From: an uncultured Albidovulum sp.
GTDB taxonomy: Bacteria; Pseudomonadota; Alphaproteobacteria; Rhodobacterales; Rhodobacteraceae
Direction of reading: 5' to 3'
DNA length: 64,000 nt
NCBI GenBank assembly: GCA_913064775.1
Contig: CAJYAD010000004.1
Location: 1 to 64,000, forward strand
Made by a program: the position numbers and the translations under genes. The notes under the pieces were generated by a model. That model ran no database searches and was not told where the DNA came from. It saw nothing but the letters and a program-made list of their open reading frames with translations. Of this stretch, positions 35,638-44,208 are shown piece by piece (position 1 is the stretch's first letter; every line of letters starts with the position of its first letter).

Positions 35638-36512
35638 CCTGGCGCGACGCGGACGACCTGCCCTGCGGGCCGATCGGGCCGGCGGGATGGCTGCGCGTGG
35701 CGCTGCGTGGCACGGTTCTGGCGCTGGTCATCTATGGCGGGCTGGCGCTGCTGCTGGTGCTGCGGCTGGTCGAGCGGCCCCTGTGCGGGATGACCCGGCC
35801 CTGGACGCCGCATATCACCCAGGCGGTCTGCCGCGCCGCGCTGTGCATTCTGGGCCTGCGGTTCAGCACGCAGGGCAAGGCGATGCGGCAGAAGGGGGCG
35901 GTGGTGGCCAACCATGGCTCCTGGCTGGACATCTTCACGCTGAACGCGGCGCAGCGGATCTATTTCGTGTCGAAATCCGAAGTGGCGCGCTGGCCCTTCA
36001 TCGGCTGGCTGGCGCGCGCCACCGGCACCGTGTTCATCAACCGCCGCGGGCGCGAGGCCAGGGCGCAGAAGGAAATCTTCGAGGCCCGGCTGCGCCACGG
36101 CCACAAGCTGATGTTCTTTCCGGAAGGGACCAGCACCGACGCGGTCCGGGTTCTGCCTTTCAAGTCAACGCTTTTTGAGGCGTTCTTCACTCATGGGCTG
36201 GAACAGGTCCTGCATCTTCAGCCGGTCACGGTGATCTATCACGCGCCGCCGGGCGAGGATCCCCGTTTCTATGGCTGGTGGGGCGACATGGCATTCGGGC
36301 CGCATCTGTTGAAGGTGCTGGCCGCCCCGCGTCAGGGCCGGGTCGAGGTGGTGTTCCACCCGCCGGTCCCGGTCGACGCCTTCGCCGGCCGCAAGGCACT
36401 GTCGGCGCATTGCGAGCGGCTGGTGCAGGCGGCCTTTCCTCAGGACCGCCTGCTACAGGATCGCAGCACCTCGATGGCGGCCGGCGCCGAGGGCGTATTT
36501 GGGGAACAATGA
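35634..36512 (+). CDS. olsA: Lyso-ornithine lipid O-acyltransferase OlsA
   Basis: The 292-residue membrane-associated enzyme adds the second acyl chain to ornithine lipid. The acyltransferase motif H94-x4-D99 (NHGSWLD) and FPEGTSTD are present, with one N-terminal membrane helix (about 25-46). It starts with GTG overlapping the olsB stop. Its last residues (VFGEQ) and stop codon come from a dispersed repeat arm at 36493-36516, so the C-terminus is probably not ancestral. Related plsC-type acyltransferases are an alternative, but the olsB neighbour settles the call. Confidence 0.92.
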   Translation: MTWRDADDLPCGPIGPAGWLRVALRGTVLALVIYGGLALLLVLRLVERPLCGMTRPWTPHITQAVCRAALCILGLRFSTQGKAMRQKGAVVANHGSWLDIFTLNAAQRIYFVSKSEVARWPFIGWLARATGTVFINRRGREARAQKEIFEARLRHGHKLMFFPEGTSTDAVRVLPFKSTLFEAFFTHGLEQVLHLQPVTVIYHAPPGEDPRFYGWWGDMAFGPHLLKVLAAPRQGRVEVVFHPPVPVDAFAGRKALSAHCERLVQAAFPQDRLLQDRSTSMAAGAEGVFGEQ

Positions 36513-36516
36513 AAGC
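36493..36516. repeat. Dispersed repeat copy 9 (single arm) inside the olsA 3' end
   Basis: GCGTATTTGGGGAACAATGA runs through the olsA stop codon at 36510-36512, then AAGC. It matches the arm CTTTCATTGTTCGACAAATA near 41020 in inverse orientation. Confidence 0.65.
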
Positions 36517-36572
36517 AGGCCCGGTTGGCGCGCCATTGGCCCTCCCCGTCCGCGCCCGTCAGTCTAGCCCCG

Positions 36573-37193
36573 TCAGCCCATGGCCGCGGTCAGGTCCTTG
36601 AGCGCCGCCAGCGGGTCTTCGGCGCGCCAGATCTCTTCGCCGAAAGCGAAAAAATCGGTGACCGGGGCGAGGGCCGCGACGCGTTCGGGGGTCAGCGCGC
36701 CTTCGGCGACCACGGGGATCTCGATCATCTCGGACCACCAGGCGAAAAGTTCGTCCTGCGCCTGGCTGCCATCGTCCAGGGGCGAGTCGCCGACCGGGCC
36801 GAAGGCGACGTAATCAGCGCCCGCCTCGGCCGCGTTGATGCCGTCGTGGCGCAGGGTGCCGCAATAGGCGCCGACGATCGCGTCATCGCCCAGTTCCTTG
36901 CGGGCCTTGCGCACATTGCGCGCGCCGTCGGGCAGATGCACCCCGTCAAGCCCGTGGCGCGCCGCCAGCAGGAAATGCCGGTCGATCACCAAAGCCACGT
37001 CGCGGGCATGGGCGACGGCGCGCACCGCGTCCGCCGCGCGGCCCAGCTCGGATTCGTCGCTGGTGGCGAGGGTGAGGCGCAGACAGGCGAATTCGGCCCC
37101 GTCGAGGACGCGGGCCAATTGGTCGGGGAATTCCGCGAGCGACAGCGCCGGCGGGGTGATCAGGTAAAGCTGCGGGCGATCGGGATCGGCCAT
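36573..37193 (-). CDS. ThiE-like thiamine phosphate synthase family protein (non-canonical)
   Basis: The 206-residue protein has the ThiE barrel: LYLITPP at the N-terminus, DGVHLPDGARNVRKAR, VGAYCGTLRHDGINAAEAGADYVAFGP and IPVVAEGALTPERV. Key ThiE features are altered: the usual RDK after strand 2, the TxTK phosphate loop and the GGI loop are not recognised. It may use a different substrate or be a poor synthase. AGAGG precedes the ATG at 37193. It diverges from the RF3 gene. Confidence 0.8.
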   Translation of the reverse strand: MADPDRPQLYLITPPALSLAEFPDQLARVLDGAEFACLRLTLATSDESELGRAADAVRAVAHARDVALVIDRHFLLAARHGLDGVHLPDGARNVRKARKELGDDAIVGAYCGTLRHDGINAAEAGADYVAFGPVGDSPLDDGSQAQDELFAWWSEMIEIPVVAEGALTPERVAALAPVTDFFAFGEEIWRAEDPLAALKDLTAAMG

Positions 37194-37327
37194 GGGAAAC
37201 CTCTTTCCGGGATTCTCGCCCCTTAGCGGGTTTTGCGACGCTTGGCTACCGGGTGCAGGCATGGTCGCGCCGTCATCCCCGCTTCGCGCCGCTTGCCGGC
37301 CCTCGCGCGCCACGCTATAGCGCGGCC

Positions 37328-38944
37328 ATGCTGGACCTCACCAATCGCCCCGCCCTGCCCCCGGAAATCGGCCGCCGCCGCACCTTTGCGATCATCTCGC
37401 ATCCGGATGCCGGCAAGACCACGCTGACCGAGAAGTTCCTGCTGTACGGTGGCGCGATCCAGATGGCCGGTCAGGTCCGCGCCAAGGGCGAGGCGCGGCG
37501 CACGCGCTCGGACTTCATGAAGATGGAGCAGGACCGGGGGATTTCGGTCTCGGCCTCGGCGATGTCGTTCGATTTCCATTCGGGCGCGCGCAACTTCCGC
37601 TTCAATCTGGTCGACACGCCCGGCCACTCGGATTTCTCGGAAGACACCTACCGCACGCTGACGGCGGTGGATGCGGCGGTGATGGTGATCGACGGCGCCA
37701 AGGGGGTGGAAAGCCAGACCCGCAAGCTGTTTGAGGTCTGCCGGCTGCGCGATCTGCCGATTCTGACCTTCTGCAACAAGATGGACCGCGAAAGCCGCGA
37801 CACCTTCGAGATCATCGACGAGATCCAGGAGAATCTGGCAATCGATGTCTCGCCGGCAAGCTGGCCGATCGGCGTCGGGCGCGAATTTCTGGGCTGTTAC
37901 GACATGTTGCGCAACCGGCTGGAGCTGATGGACCGGGCCGACCGCAACAAGGTGGCGGAATCGATCAAGATCGAGGGGTTGGATGACCCGAAGCTTGCCG
38001 ATCACGTGCCCGCCGATCTGCTGGCGAAGCTGCGCGAAGAGGTCGAGATGGCGCGCGAACTGCTGCCCGCCTTCAACGCGCAAAGTTTCCTCGAAGGGCA
38101 TATGACGCCGATCTGGTTCGGCTCGGCGATCAATTCCTTCGGCGTGAAGGAGCTGATGGACGGGCTGGCGAATTACGGACCGCCCCCGCAGATCCAGAAG
38201 ACGGACAGCCGCCAGATCGCGCCCGAGGAGGACAAGGTTACCGGCTTCGTCTTCAAGGTGCAGGCCAACATGGACCCAAAGCACCGCGACCGGGTGGCCT
38301 TTGTGCGCCTCGCCTCGGGGCATTTCGAGCGCGGCATGAAGCTGACCCATGTGCGCACCAAGAAGCCGATGGCGGTGTCGAACCCGGTGCTGTTCCTGGC
38401 CGCCGACCGCGAACTGGCGGAAGAGGCCTGGGCGGGCGACATCATCGGCATCCCGAACCACGGGCAACTTCGCATCGGCGACGCGCTGACCGAGGGCGAG
38501 GCGCTGCGCTTCACCGGCATCCCGTCCTTCGCGCCGGAACTGCTGCAAGGCATCCGGGCGACCGATCCGATGAAGGCCAAGCATCTGGAAAAGGCGCTGA
38601 TGCAATTCGCCGAGGAAGGTGCGGCCAAGGTGTTCAAGCCGATGATCGGGTCGGGCTTCATCGTCGGCGTGGTGGGGGCGCTGCAATTCGACGTGCTGGC
38701 CAGCCGGATCGAGCAGGAATATTCGCTGCCGGTGCGCTTCGAGGTGTCGCAATTCACCTCGGCCCGCTGGGTGACCGGACCGAAGGCCGAGCTGGAGAAG
38801 TTCACCAATGTGAACAAGGGCCATATCGGCACCGATCATGACGGCGACATCGTCTATCTCACGCGCCTGCAATGGGATATCGACCGGATTGAGCGCGACT
38901 ACCCGGCGCTGACGCTGACCGCGACCAAGGAGATGATGGTCTAG
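37328..38944 (+). CDS. prfC: Peptide chain release factor 3
   Basis: The 538-residue GTPase recycles RF1 and RF2 after termination. The P-loop is SHPDAGKTT (24-32), G3 is DTPGH and G4 is NKMD; domain 2 and the C-terminal RF3 domain follow. Length and order match the family. I start at 37328, where MLDLTNRPALPPEIGRRRTF opens the protein; the longer open frame is not protein-like. The prfC/prfB pathway is not essential in most bacteria. Confidence 0.96.
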   Translation: MLDLTNRPALPPEIGRRRTFAIISHPDAGKTTLTEKFLLYGGAIQMAGQVRAKGEARRTRSDFMKMEQDRGISVSASAMSFDFHSGARNFRFNLVDTPGHSDFSEDTYRTLTAVDAAVMVIDGAKGVESQTRKLFEVCRLRDLPILTFCNKMDRESRDTFEIIDEIQENLAIDVSPASWPIGVGREFLGCYDMLRNRLELMDRADRNKVAESIKIEGLDDPKLADHVPADLLAKLREEVEMARELLPAFNAQSFLEGHMTPIWFGSAINSFGVKELMDGLANYGPPPQIQKTDSRQIAPEEDKVTGFVFKVQANMDPKHRDRVAFVRLASGHFERGMKLTHVRTKKPMAVSNPVLFLAADRELAEEAWAGDIIGIPNHGQLRIGDALTEGEALRFTGIPSFAPELLQGIRATDPMKAKHLEKALMQFAEEGAAKVFKPMIGSGFIVGVVGALQFDVLASRIEQEYSLPVRFEVSQFTSARWVTGPKAELEKFTNVNKGHIGTDHDGDIVYLTRLQWDIDRIERDYPALTLTATKEMMV

Positions 38945-39010
38945 CGCGGGCTTCCCCTTTCCCTTCGCCCGCATCCGGCCCATGTTCGTTTCCGGGGAAG
39001 GGAGGACATC

Positions 39011-39742
39011 ATGCTCCGCGTGAACACCTGGCTTGGCCATGCCATCGCGCGCTACCTGCAGGTGCCGTCGCGCGATTACGTGCCCTTCAATGTCACCCCC
39101 GTCAGCCGGCTGCGCGCCGCGCTGGTGCCGGGCGATGTGCTGCTGGTCGAGGGCAATCTGCGGATCTCGCGCGCGATCAAATATCTGACCCATTCGACCT
39201 GGTCCCATGCCGCCTTTTACACCGGCGGCCCGCCGGGGGCGGAACTGATCGAGGCCGACCTGACCGAGGGCGTGCACCGCGTCGGGCTGTCGGAATACGG
39301 CCAGCTCAACACCCGCATCTGCCGCCCGGTGCGGCTGTTGCCCGAGGATCTGGCCCATGTGATCGACTATATGGAGGCAAGCCTGGGGCGCAGCTACGAT
39401 CTGAAGAACGTGATCGACCTGGCGCGCTATCTGTTTCCGATGCCGCCGGTTCCGGCGCATTTCCGGCGCCGGATGCTGGCGCTGGGCTCGGGCGATCCGA
39501 CGCGGGCGATCTGCTCGACCCTGATCGCCGAGGCCTTTCAGGCGGTGCGCTACCCGATCCTGCCCGAAAAGCATTACATCACCGACGGCGCGGCGCGGCG
39601 CGAATTGCTGCACATCCGGCACCATTCGCTGTTCACCCCGCGCGATTTCGACCTGTCGCCCTATTTCGAGGTGATCAAGCCGACCCTTGCGCGGGGGTTC
39701 GACTACCGCGACGTGGAATGGGACGGCGATTCGCCCGGCTAG
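39011..39742 (+). CDS. YiiX/YebB-like NlpC/P60-superfamily cysteine hydrolase (C92)
   Basis: The 243-residue protein has the permuted papain-like pattern: GDVLLVEG, a catalytic histidine in THSTWSHAAFY and a cysteine in ICSTLIAEAF. Such proteins hydrolyse amide or ester bonds in lipids or peptides, often at membranes; the substrate is unknown. GGGAGG precedes the ATG. Its TAG stop shares the palindrome CTAG (39739-39742) with the stop of the convergent aminotransferase gene. Confidence 0.86.
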   Translation: MLRVNTWLGHAIARYLQVPSRDYVPFNVTPVSRLRAALVPGDVLLVEGNLRISRAIKYLTHSTWSHAAFYTGGPPGAELIEADLTEGVHRVGLSEYGQLNTRICRPVRLLPEDLAHVIDYMEASLGRSYDLKNVIDLARYLFPMPPVPAHFRRRMLALGSGDPTRAICSTLIAEAFQAVRYPILPEKHYITDGAARRELLHIRHHSLFTPRDFDLSPYFEVIKPTLARGFDYRDVEWDGDSPG

Positions 39743-40887
39743 GCCCGCGCCGCCATATAGGCGGCCAGCCGGCGCAGGCCTTCCTCGATATCCGCCGTGG
39801 CCTGCGCGTAGGAAAACCGCAAGCTGCGCGCCCCCCGCGCCGGATCGAAATCGAGCCCCGGGGTGACGGCGACGCCGGTCTCGCGCAGCAGCTCGGCCGC
39901 GAAGGCCAGCGAATCGTCGGTCAGGTCCGAGACATCCGCATAGACGTAGAAGGCCCCGTCCGGCGGCGCGATCCGGGTGAAACCGGCCTTGGGCAGCCCG
40001 TCGAGCATCAGCGCGCGGTTGCGCGCATAGACGGCAAGGTTCGCCTCCATCTCATCGATGCTTTCCAGCGCCCCCAGCGCCGCCACCTGGCTGGCGTGCG
40101 GCGGGCAGATGAACAAGTTCTGTGCCAACCGCTCGATCCCGCGCACATGGGATTCGGGCACCACCATCCAGCCGATGCGCCAGCCGGTCATCGAGAAGTA
40201 CTTGGAGAAGGAGTTGATCACGAACAGGTCATCCGAAATTTCCAGCGCCGAGACCGCCCGCGCGCCGTATTGAATGCCGTGATAGATCTCGTCCGAGACG
40301 AAGCTGATGTCGCGGTCGCCGCAATGGCTGATCAGCGCCGCCAGCGCGGCGCGGTCCAGCATGGTCCCCGACGGATTGCCCGGCGAGGCGACGATCATCC
40401 CGTCCAGCGCGCCCGCCGCTTCCAGATCGGCGGGGACCGGCTGAAAGCGGTGCTGTTCGGCGCAAGGCAGGCCCACCGGCGTCAGCGACAGCGCCTTCAG
40501 GATCTGCCGGTACGAGGGATAGCCCGGCTCTCCCAGCCCCACCCGGTCGCCCGCGTCAAAGAGCGCGGTGAAGGCCAGCACGAACCCCGCCGACGACCCC
40601 GAGGTGACGACCACGCGGCCGGGATCCAGATCCACCCCGTACCAGCGCGCGTAAAGTCCGGCGATGGCGGCGCGCAGTTCGGGCAGGCCAAGGGCGACGG
40701 TATAGCCCAGCGGACCAGCCTCCATCGCCCGCGTCAGCCGCGCCCGGGCCCCGGCGGGGGCCGAGGTGCCGGGCTGGCCTACCTCCATGTGGATGATGTC
40801 GCGGCCTGCGGCCTCGGCGGCACGGGCCTGTTCCATCACATCCATCACGATAAACGGGTCTACCGCCCCGCGCGCCGACATCTTCAT
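39739..40887 (-). CDS. Class I/II PLP-dependent aminotransferase
   Basis: The 382-residue fold-type I aminotransferase carries the PLP lysine in SFSKYFSMTGWRIGW. It resembles the aspartate/aromatic group (the N-terminal ASAPAGARARLTRAM segment and the C-terminal LRFSYAQA), but the substrate cannot be fixed from sequence. GGAGG precedes the ATG. It is monocistronic and shares its stop-codon bases with the convergent C92 hydrolase gene. A repeat element lies 5' of it. Confidence 0.9.
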   Translation of the reverse strand: MKMSARGAVDPFIVMDVMEQARAAEAAGRDIIHMEVGQPGTSAPAGARARLTRAMEAGPLGYTVALGLPELRAAIAGLYARWYGVDLDPGRVVVTSGSSAGFVLAFTALFDAGDRVGLGEPGYPSYRQILKALSLTPVGLPCAEQHRFQPVPADLEAAGALDGMIVASPGNPSGTMLDRAALAALISHCGDRDISFVSDEIYHGIQYGARAVSALEISDDLFVINSFSKYFSMTGWRIGWMVVPESHVRGIERLAQNLFICPPHASQVAALGALESIDEMEANLAVYARNRALMLDGLPKAGFTRIAPPDGAFYVYADVSDLTDDSLAFAAELLRETGVAVTPGLDFDPARGARSLRFSYAQATADIEEGLRRLAAYMAARA

Positions 40888-41275
40888 GGGCTACCTCCGT
40901 TTCGGCCGTTGTCGCGGCGCGGACAGCGAAGGTCAACCCGGCCTCGGCGCCGGGGGTTTCACACCCCCGGACCCCCGTGGAGTATTTTTACCAAGCTGAA
41001 AGCAAAGAATGCGCCATCGCTTTCATTGTTCGACAAATACGCCGGGGGTGCAGGGGGCAGAGCCCCCGCGCGACGCCGCCGCGAACACGCGCGCCTCACC
41101 GACGATCACACCGACGTGTAGATGCTTGATCCCTCTTTATCGCGGCGGTGGTTGGAGTATGAGCAGCTTTGCATCCGGGGCGTCCGGGGTGGCCCGCTGG
41201 TTCGGGCCACGGACTCGGGCCGCCGCGACGGATGTGCTGCCCGCTGCCGATGGCCGGGCTTTTTGGAGCTACGCA
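40888..41275. other. 388-base intergenic region with repeat and hairpin
   Basis: It contains a dispersed repeat (40950-41073, listed separately) and GTGGCCCG-6-CGGGCCAC (41189-41210), an 8-bp hairpin in the leader of the DUF1344 gene. A GGAG site at 41264-41267 serves the DUF1344 start. No other gene is seen. Confidence 0.6.
40950..41073. repeat. Dispersed repeat copy 10 (complete with outer boxes)
   Basis: The outer box GGGTTTCACACCCCCG, then GGAGTATTTTTACCAAGCTG, the inverted CGCTTTCATTGTTCGACAAA and the outer GGGGGTGCAGGGGGCAGAGC make up the longest form of the family in this region. Confidence 0.8.
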
Positions 41276-41578
41276 ATGCGTAAAGTTCTGCTTCCCCTTG
41301 CCACGATCGCGGCCCTCGGCTTCGCCGGTGTCGCCATCGCCAAGACCGAAACCACGAAGGGCGACGTCAAAGCCTTCAACGCCAAGGCCCATGCGCTGAC
41401 GCTGGCTGACGGGACGAAATTCCATCTCAATCAGCGCTACAAGCCGCACGCCTTCAAGGCCGGCGAGAAAGTCGAAGTGAAATGGGAGATGAAGGGCAAG
41501 ACCCACGAGGCCCTGCACGTCTACGCCCTCAAGTCGGCGCCGATGAAGAAGAAAGCGCCGGCGGCGAAGAAGGGCTGA
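41276..41578 (+). CDS. DUF1344 periplasmic small protein
   Basis: The 100-residue precursor has a signal peptide (1-22, ending VAIA) and a beta-rich domain with VKAFNAKAHALTLADGTKFHL, typical of DUF1344, then a lysine-rich tail (MKKKAPAAKKG). The function is unknown. GGAG precedes the ATG by eight bases. A clear rho-independent terminator follows 25 bases after the stop. Confidence 0.85.
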   Translation: MRKVLLPLATIAALGFAGVAIAKTETTKGDVKAFNAKAHALTLADGTKFHLNQRYKPHAFKAGEKVEVKWEMKGKTHEALHVYALKSAPMKKKAPAAKKG

Positions 41579-41602
41579 GGCCTTTCCCAATGTCGCTTTC
41601 GG

Positions 41603-41630
41603 ACGGGGGCCCTTGTGCCCCCGTTTCTTA
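41603..41630 (+). terminator. Rho-independent terminator after the DUF1344 gene
   Basis: ACGGGGGC (41603-41610), loop CCTTGT and GCCCCCGT (41617-41624) are followed by a T-rich tail (TTCTTATT). Confidence 0.8.
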
Positions 41631-41640
41631 TTGCGCGCCG

Positions 41641-41701
41641 CGCCCGCGTCACCCGGCGATGCGCTCCGGGATGCGGGCCCAGCTGCGGATGCCGTGGTGG
41701 A
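41641..41701 (-). pseudogene. Duplicated remnant of the M20 dipeptidase 3' end
   Basis: Bases 41641-41701 repeat 41784-41844 with 58 of 61 matches, an offset of 143 bases. The right-hand copy covers the last codons and stop of the M20 peptidase; the left copy is a detached remnant. Between them lies GAAACGCTCC-GGG-GGAGCGTTTC (41717-41739), a 10-bp perfect hairpin. Confidence 0.75.
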
Positions 41702-41791
41702 GTGAGCGGCAATGAGGAAACGCTCCGGGGGAGCGTTTCAGCCGCGAACGGGCGAAGCCCGCCATGTTTCCACCGGCCCGGCGCGCCCGCG

Positions 41792-43165
41792 TCACCCGGC
41801 GATGCGGTCCAGAATGCGGGCCCAGCTGCGGATGCCGTGGTGGAAACTCGCCAGATCGTATTTCTCGTTCGGCGAATGGATCTGGTCATCGTCGCGGCCA
41901 AAGCCGATCAGCATCGCATCCATTCCCAGAATTTCCTGGAAGAACCCCGCGATCGGGATCGAGCCGCCGCAACCGACATAGGCCGCAGGCACGCCCCATT
42001 CCTCGGACAGCGCCTGACGCGCGGCCTCGAAGGCGGGGCTAGTGATCGCCATGGTCGCGGCGGGGCTGCCCTCGGGCTCGGACCAGATCAGTTCGCAATC
42101 CTCGGGCAGCTGGTCCTCGATCCATTTGCGAAAGGCCGACAGGATCTTTTCCGGATCCTGGCGCGACACCAGCCGAAAGCTGACCTTGGCATGCGCCTCG
42201 GCCGGCAGCACGGTCTTGAAACCCGCGCCGGTATAGCCGCCCCAGATGCCATTGATCTCGGCCGTGGGGCGCGACCAGATCATTTCCAGCGGGGTGCGCC
42301 CGACCTCGCCCGCCGGGTCCGACAGGCCGACGCCGCCCAGGAAGGCCGCGTGATCGAAGGCCAGTGCCTGCCACTGGGCGCGCACCGCGTCGGGCAACTC
42401 GTCGACATCGTCGTAGAAGCCCGGCACCTGACAGCGGCCCTGATCGTCGACCAGCCCGCCCAGGATCCGCGTCAGCACCCGGATCGGGTTCCGCGCAACC
42501 CCGCCATACATGCCCGAATGCAGATCGCGGCTGGCCGCCTTGATGGAGAATTCCACCTTGGCGAGGCCCCGCAGCATGGTGGTGATCGCGGGGATCATCG
42601 ATTCGAAAAGCCCGGTGTCGCAGATCAGCGCCAGATCGGCCTTCAGCTCCTCTCCGTGCTCCTCCAGATAGGGGATCATCGAGGGCGACCCCGATTCCTC
42701 CTCGCCCTCGAAGAACAGGGTCAGGTTGCCGGGCAGCGTGCCGTGAACCTCCTTCCAGGCGCGGCAGGCCTCTATGAAGGTCATCAGCTGGCCCTTGTCG
42801 TCCGAGGCGCCACGCGCGCGGATCACCTTGCCGTTCGGCCCGTCCTGCAATTCGGGATCGAACGGGTCGCGGTCCCACAGCGACAGCGGATCGACCGGCT
42901 GCACGTCGTAATGGCCGTAGAACAGGATATGCGGCCCCGCGCCGCGGTGGTGCGCCACCACCATCGGATGGCCGCTGGTCGGGCGGGCGCTGGCCTCGAA
43001 CCCCAGGGCGCTCAGCTCCTGAACCAGCCAGTCAGCGGCGCGGGCGGTGTCGGCCTTGTAGGCCGGATCGGTGGAAATCGACGGGATGCGCAGCAGCGCC
43101 ATCAGCCGCTCGACCGCCTCGGGCAGGGTTTCGTCGATCCGCGAAAGGACCTTGTCGATGGGCAT
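41792..43165 (-). CDS. M20-family dipeptidase / metallopeptidase
   Basis: The 457-residue zinc peptidase has the M20 layout with a lid domain. Metal ligands are seen in YGHYDVQPVD, RGASDDKGQ, FEGEEESGSP, CDTG and the C-terminal CGGSIPI region. It should cleave dipeptides or small peptides in the cytoplasm. I start at the ATG at 43165 because AGGAGG is upstream; a TTG one codon earlier is possible. The 3' end of the gene has been duplicated downstream. Confidence 0.92.
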   Translation of the reverse strand: MPIDKVLSRIDETLPEAVERLMALLRIPSISTDPAYKADTARAADWLVQELSALGFEASARPTSGHPMVVAHHRGAGPHILFYGHYDVQPVDPLSLWDRDPFDPELQDGPNGKVIRARGASDDKGQLMTFIEACRAWKEVHGTLPGNLTLFFEGEEESGSPSMIPYLEEHGEELKADLALICDTGLFESMIPAITTMLRGLAKVEFSIKAASRDLHSGMYGGVARNPIRVLTRILGGLVDDQGRCQVPGFYDDVDELPDAVRAQWQALAFDHAAFLGGVGLSDPAGEVGRTPLEMIWSRPTAEINGIWGGYTGAGFKTVLPAEAHAKVSFRLVSRQDPEKILSAFRKWIEDQLPEDCELIWSEPEGSPAATMAITSPAFEAARQALSEEWGVPAAYVGCGGSIPIAGFFQEILGMDAMLIGFGRDDDQIHSPNEKYDLASFHHGIRSWARILDRIAG

Positions 43166-43317
43166 CAACGCCTCCTGTCTGTCTGTGTCGCGCGAACCCT
43201 AGCACCGGGCAAGGCACTGTCCAGAGCCCGCACGGCTCCGCCCACCCCGGCCATCCTCCCTCGAAACGGCCGAAGCAGCGCCTCGTTGCCGGGGCCCCGG
43301 GGCAGGGACATGCTCCT

Positions 43318-43373
43318 TACATTCTTTCTGGCCCAAATATCCCGGGGGCGCAGGGGGCAGCGCCCCCGCCGCT
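43318..43373. repeat. Dispersed repeat copy 11 (right half only)
   Basis: ACATTCTTTCTGGCCCAAAT, ATCCCGGG and the outer box GGGGGCGCAGGGGGCAGC are visible; the left arm is missing. Confidence 0.65.
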
Positions 43374-43451
43374 GACCTCGCAACGCCCCGGGGGGGCTGT
43401 TGTTTCCGCGCCGACTCGGCCTACACTTGAGGCAGCAAAACGGAGGCCGGC

Positions 43452-44060
43452 ATGCGCTACGCGATCTTCACCCTGGTTCTGGCCCTGGCGGCCCCGCTCG
43501 CCGGCGGGGCGTCAGCGGCGCCCCTGCACGGCAAGGCGGCGGCGAAACAGCTCTATGCCCCCCAGGGCGCCCAGGTTCAGGTGCTGAAGGTGAAGGGGCT
43601 GACGGCCAAGGACGCACGGATCCTGCAGCAGGTCGGCGCCACACAGAAATATTACGGCGCAATCGCGTTTTCGCCCGGCGACGGGCTGGTCGATGCCGCC
43701 ACCGTCGCCGCCGCCAATTACCATTCCATCGACGCCGCTGAACGCTCGGCCCTGAAGGCCTGCGACGCGCGGCGCAGCGCCAAGGCGCCCTGCGTCATCG
43801 CCGCCCGGATCGAACCCAAGGGCTACCGCCCCGGCCGCGCGCTCGGCCTGTCGTCGGAGGCCACCGAGATCTTCGACAAGGTCTATCTCAAGCAGCACGA
43901 CCCGAAAGCGATGGCGATTTCGCGCGCAACCGGGCTTTACGGCGTCGCTCAAGGCCGCAATGCTGAAAGTCGGGCGCTTGAAACCTGCCGCGCCAAGGCC
44001 GAAAAAGGGGCAAAGTCAGCCAAGACACCCGGCGATTGCACGATTGTGATCGCCGATTGA
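43452..44060 (+). CDS. Secreted protein with two DUF4189-like repeats
   Basis: The 202-residue precursor has a signal peptide (1-22, ending ASAA). Two related segments follow: YYGAIAFSPGDG...ALKACDARRSAKAPCVI (about 66-116) and AMAISRATGLYGVAQG...ALETCRAKAEKGAKSAKTPGDCTIVI (about 155-201). Each ends with a cysteine pair likely to form a disulfide, as in DUF4189. The function is unknown. GGAGG precedes the ATG. The gene lies directly upstream of hemA but has its own leader. Confidence 0.7.
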   Translation: MRYAIFTLVLALAAPLAGGASAAPLHGKAAAKQLYAPQGAQVQVLKVKGLTAKDARILQQVGATQKYYGAIAFSPGDGLVDAATVAAANYHSIDAAERSALKACDARRSAKAPCVIAARIEPKGYRPGRALGLSSEATEIFDKVYLKQHDPKAMAISRATGLYGVAQGRNAESRALETCRAKAEKGAKSAKTPGDCTIVIAD

Positions 44061-44120
44061 GGCGCATTTACCGGGTCTTCACGCGCTAAGCGGCATTTTG
44101 TACACTGGCCAGCGCGGAAT

Positions 44121-44134
44121 TTGATGAATATCAA
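44121..44134. promoter_or_regulatory. FnrL box TTGAT-GAAT-ATCAA upstream of hemA
   Basis: A perfect match to the FNR consensus TTGAT-N4-ATCAA lies 75 bases before the hemA start. In Rhodobacter, FnrL raises hemA transcription when oxygen is low. A site centred at 44127.5 would be at about -41 if transcription starts near 44169, with GATAGG near 44155 as a possible -10. Confidence 0.85.
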
Positions 44135-44208
44135 GGCGCCACGCAAAAAGGACCGATAGGCCCACACCCAGCCGTACAGGACAGCAGTACCGGGCAAGGG
44201 AGACGACG

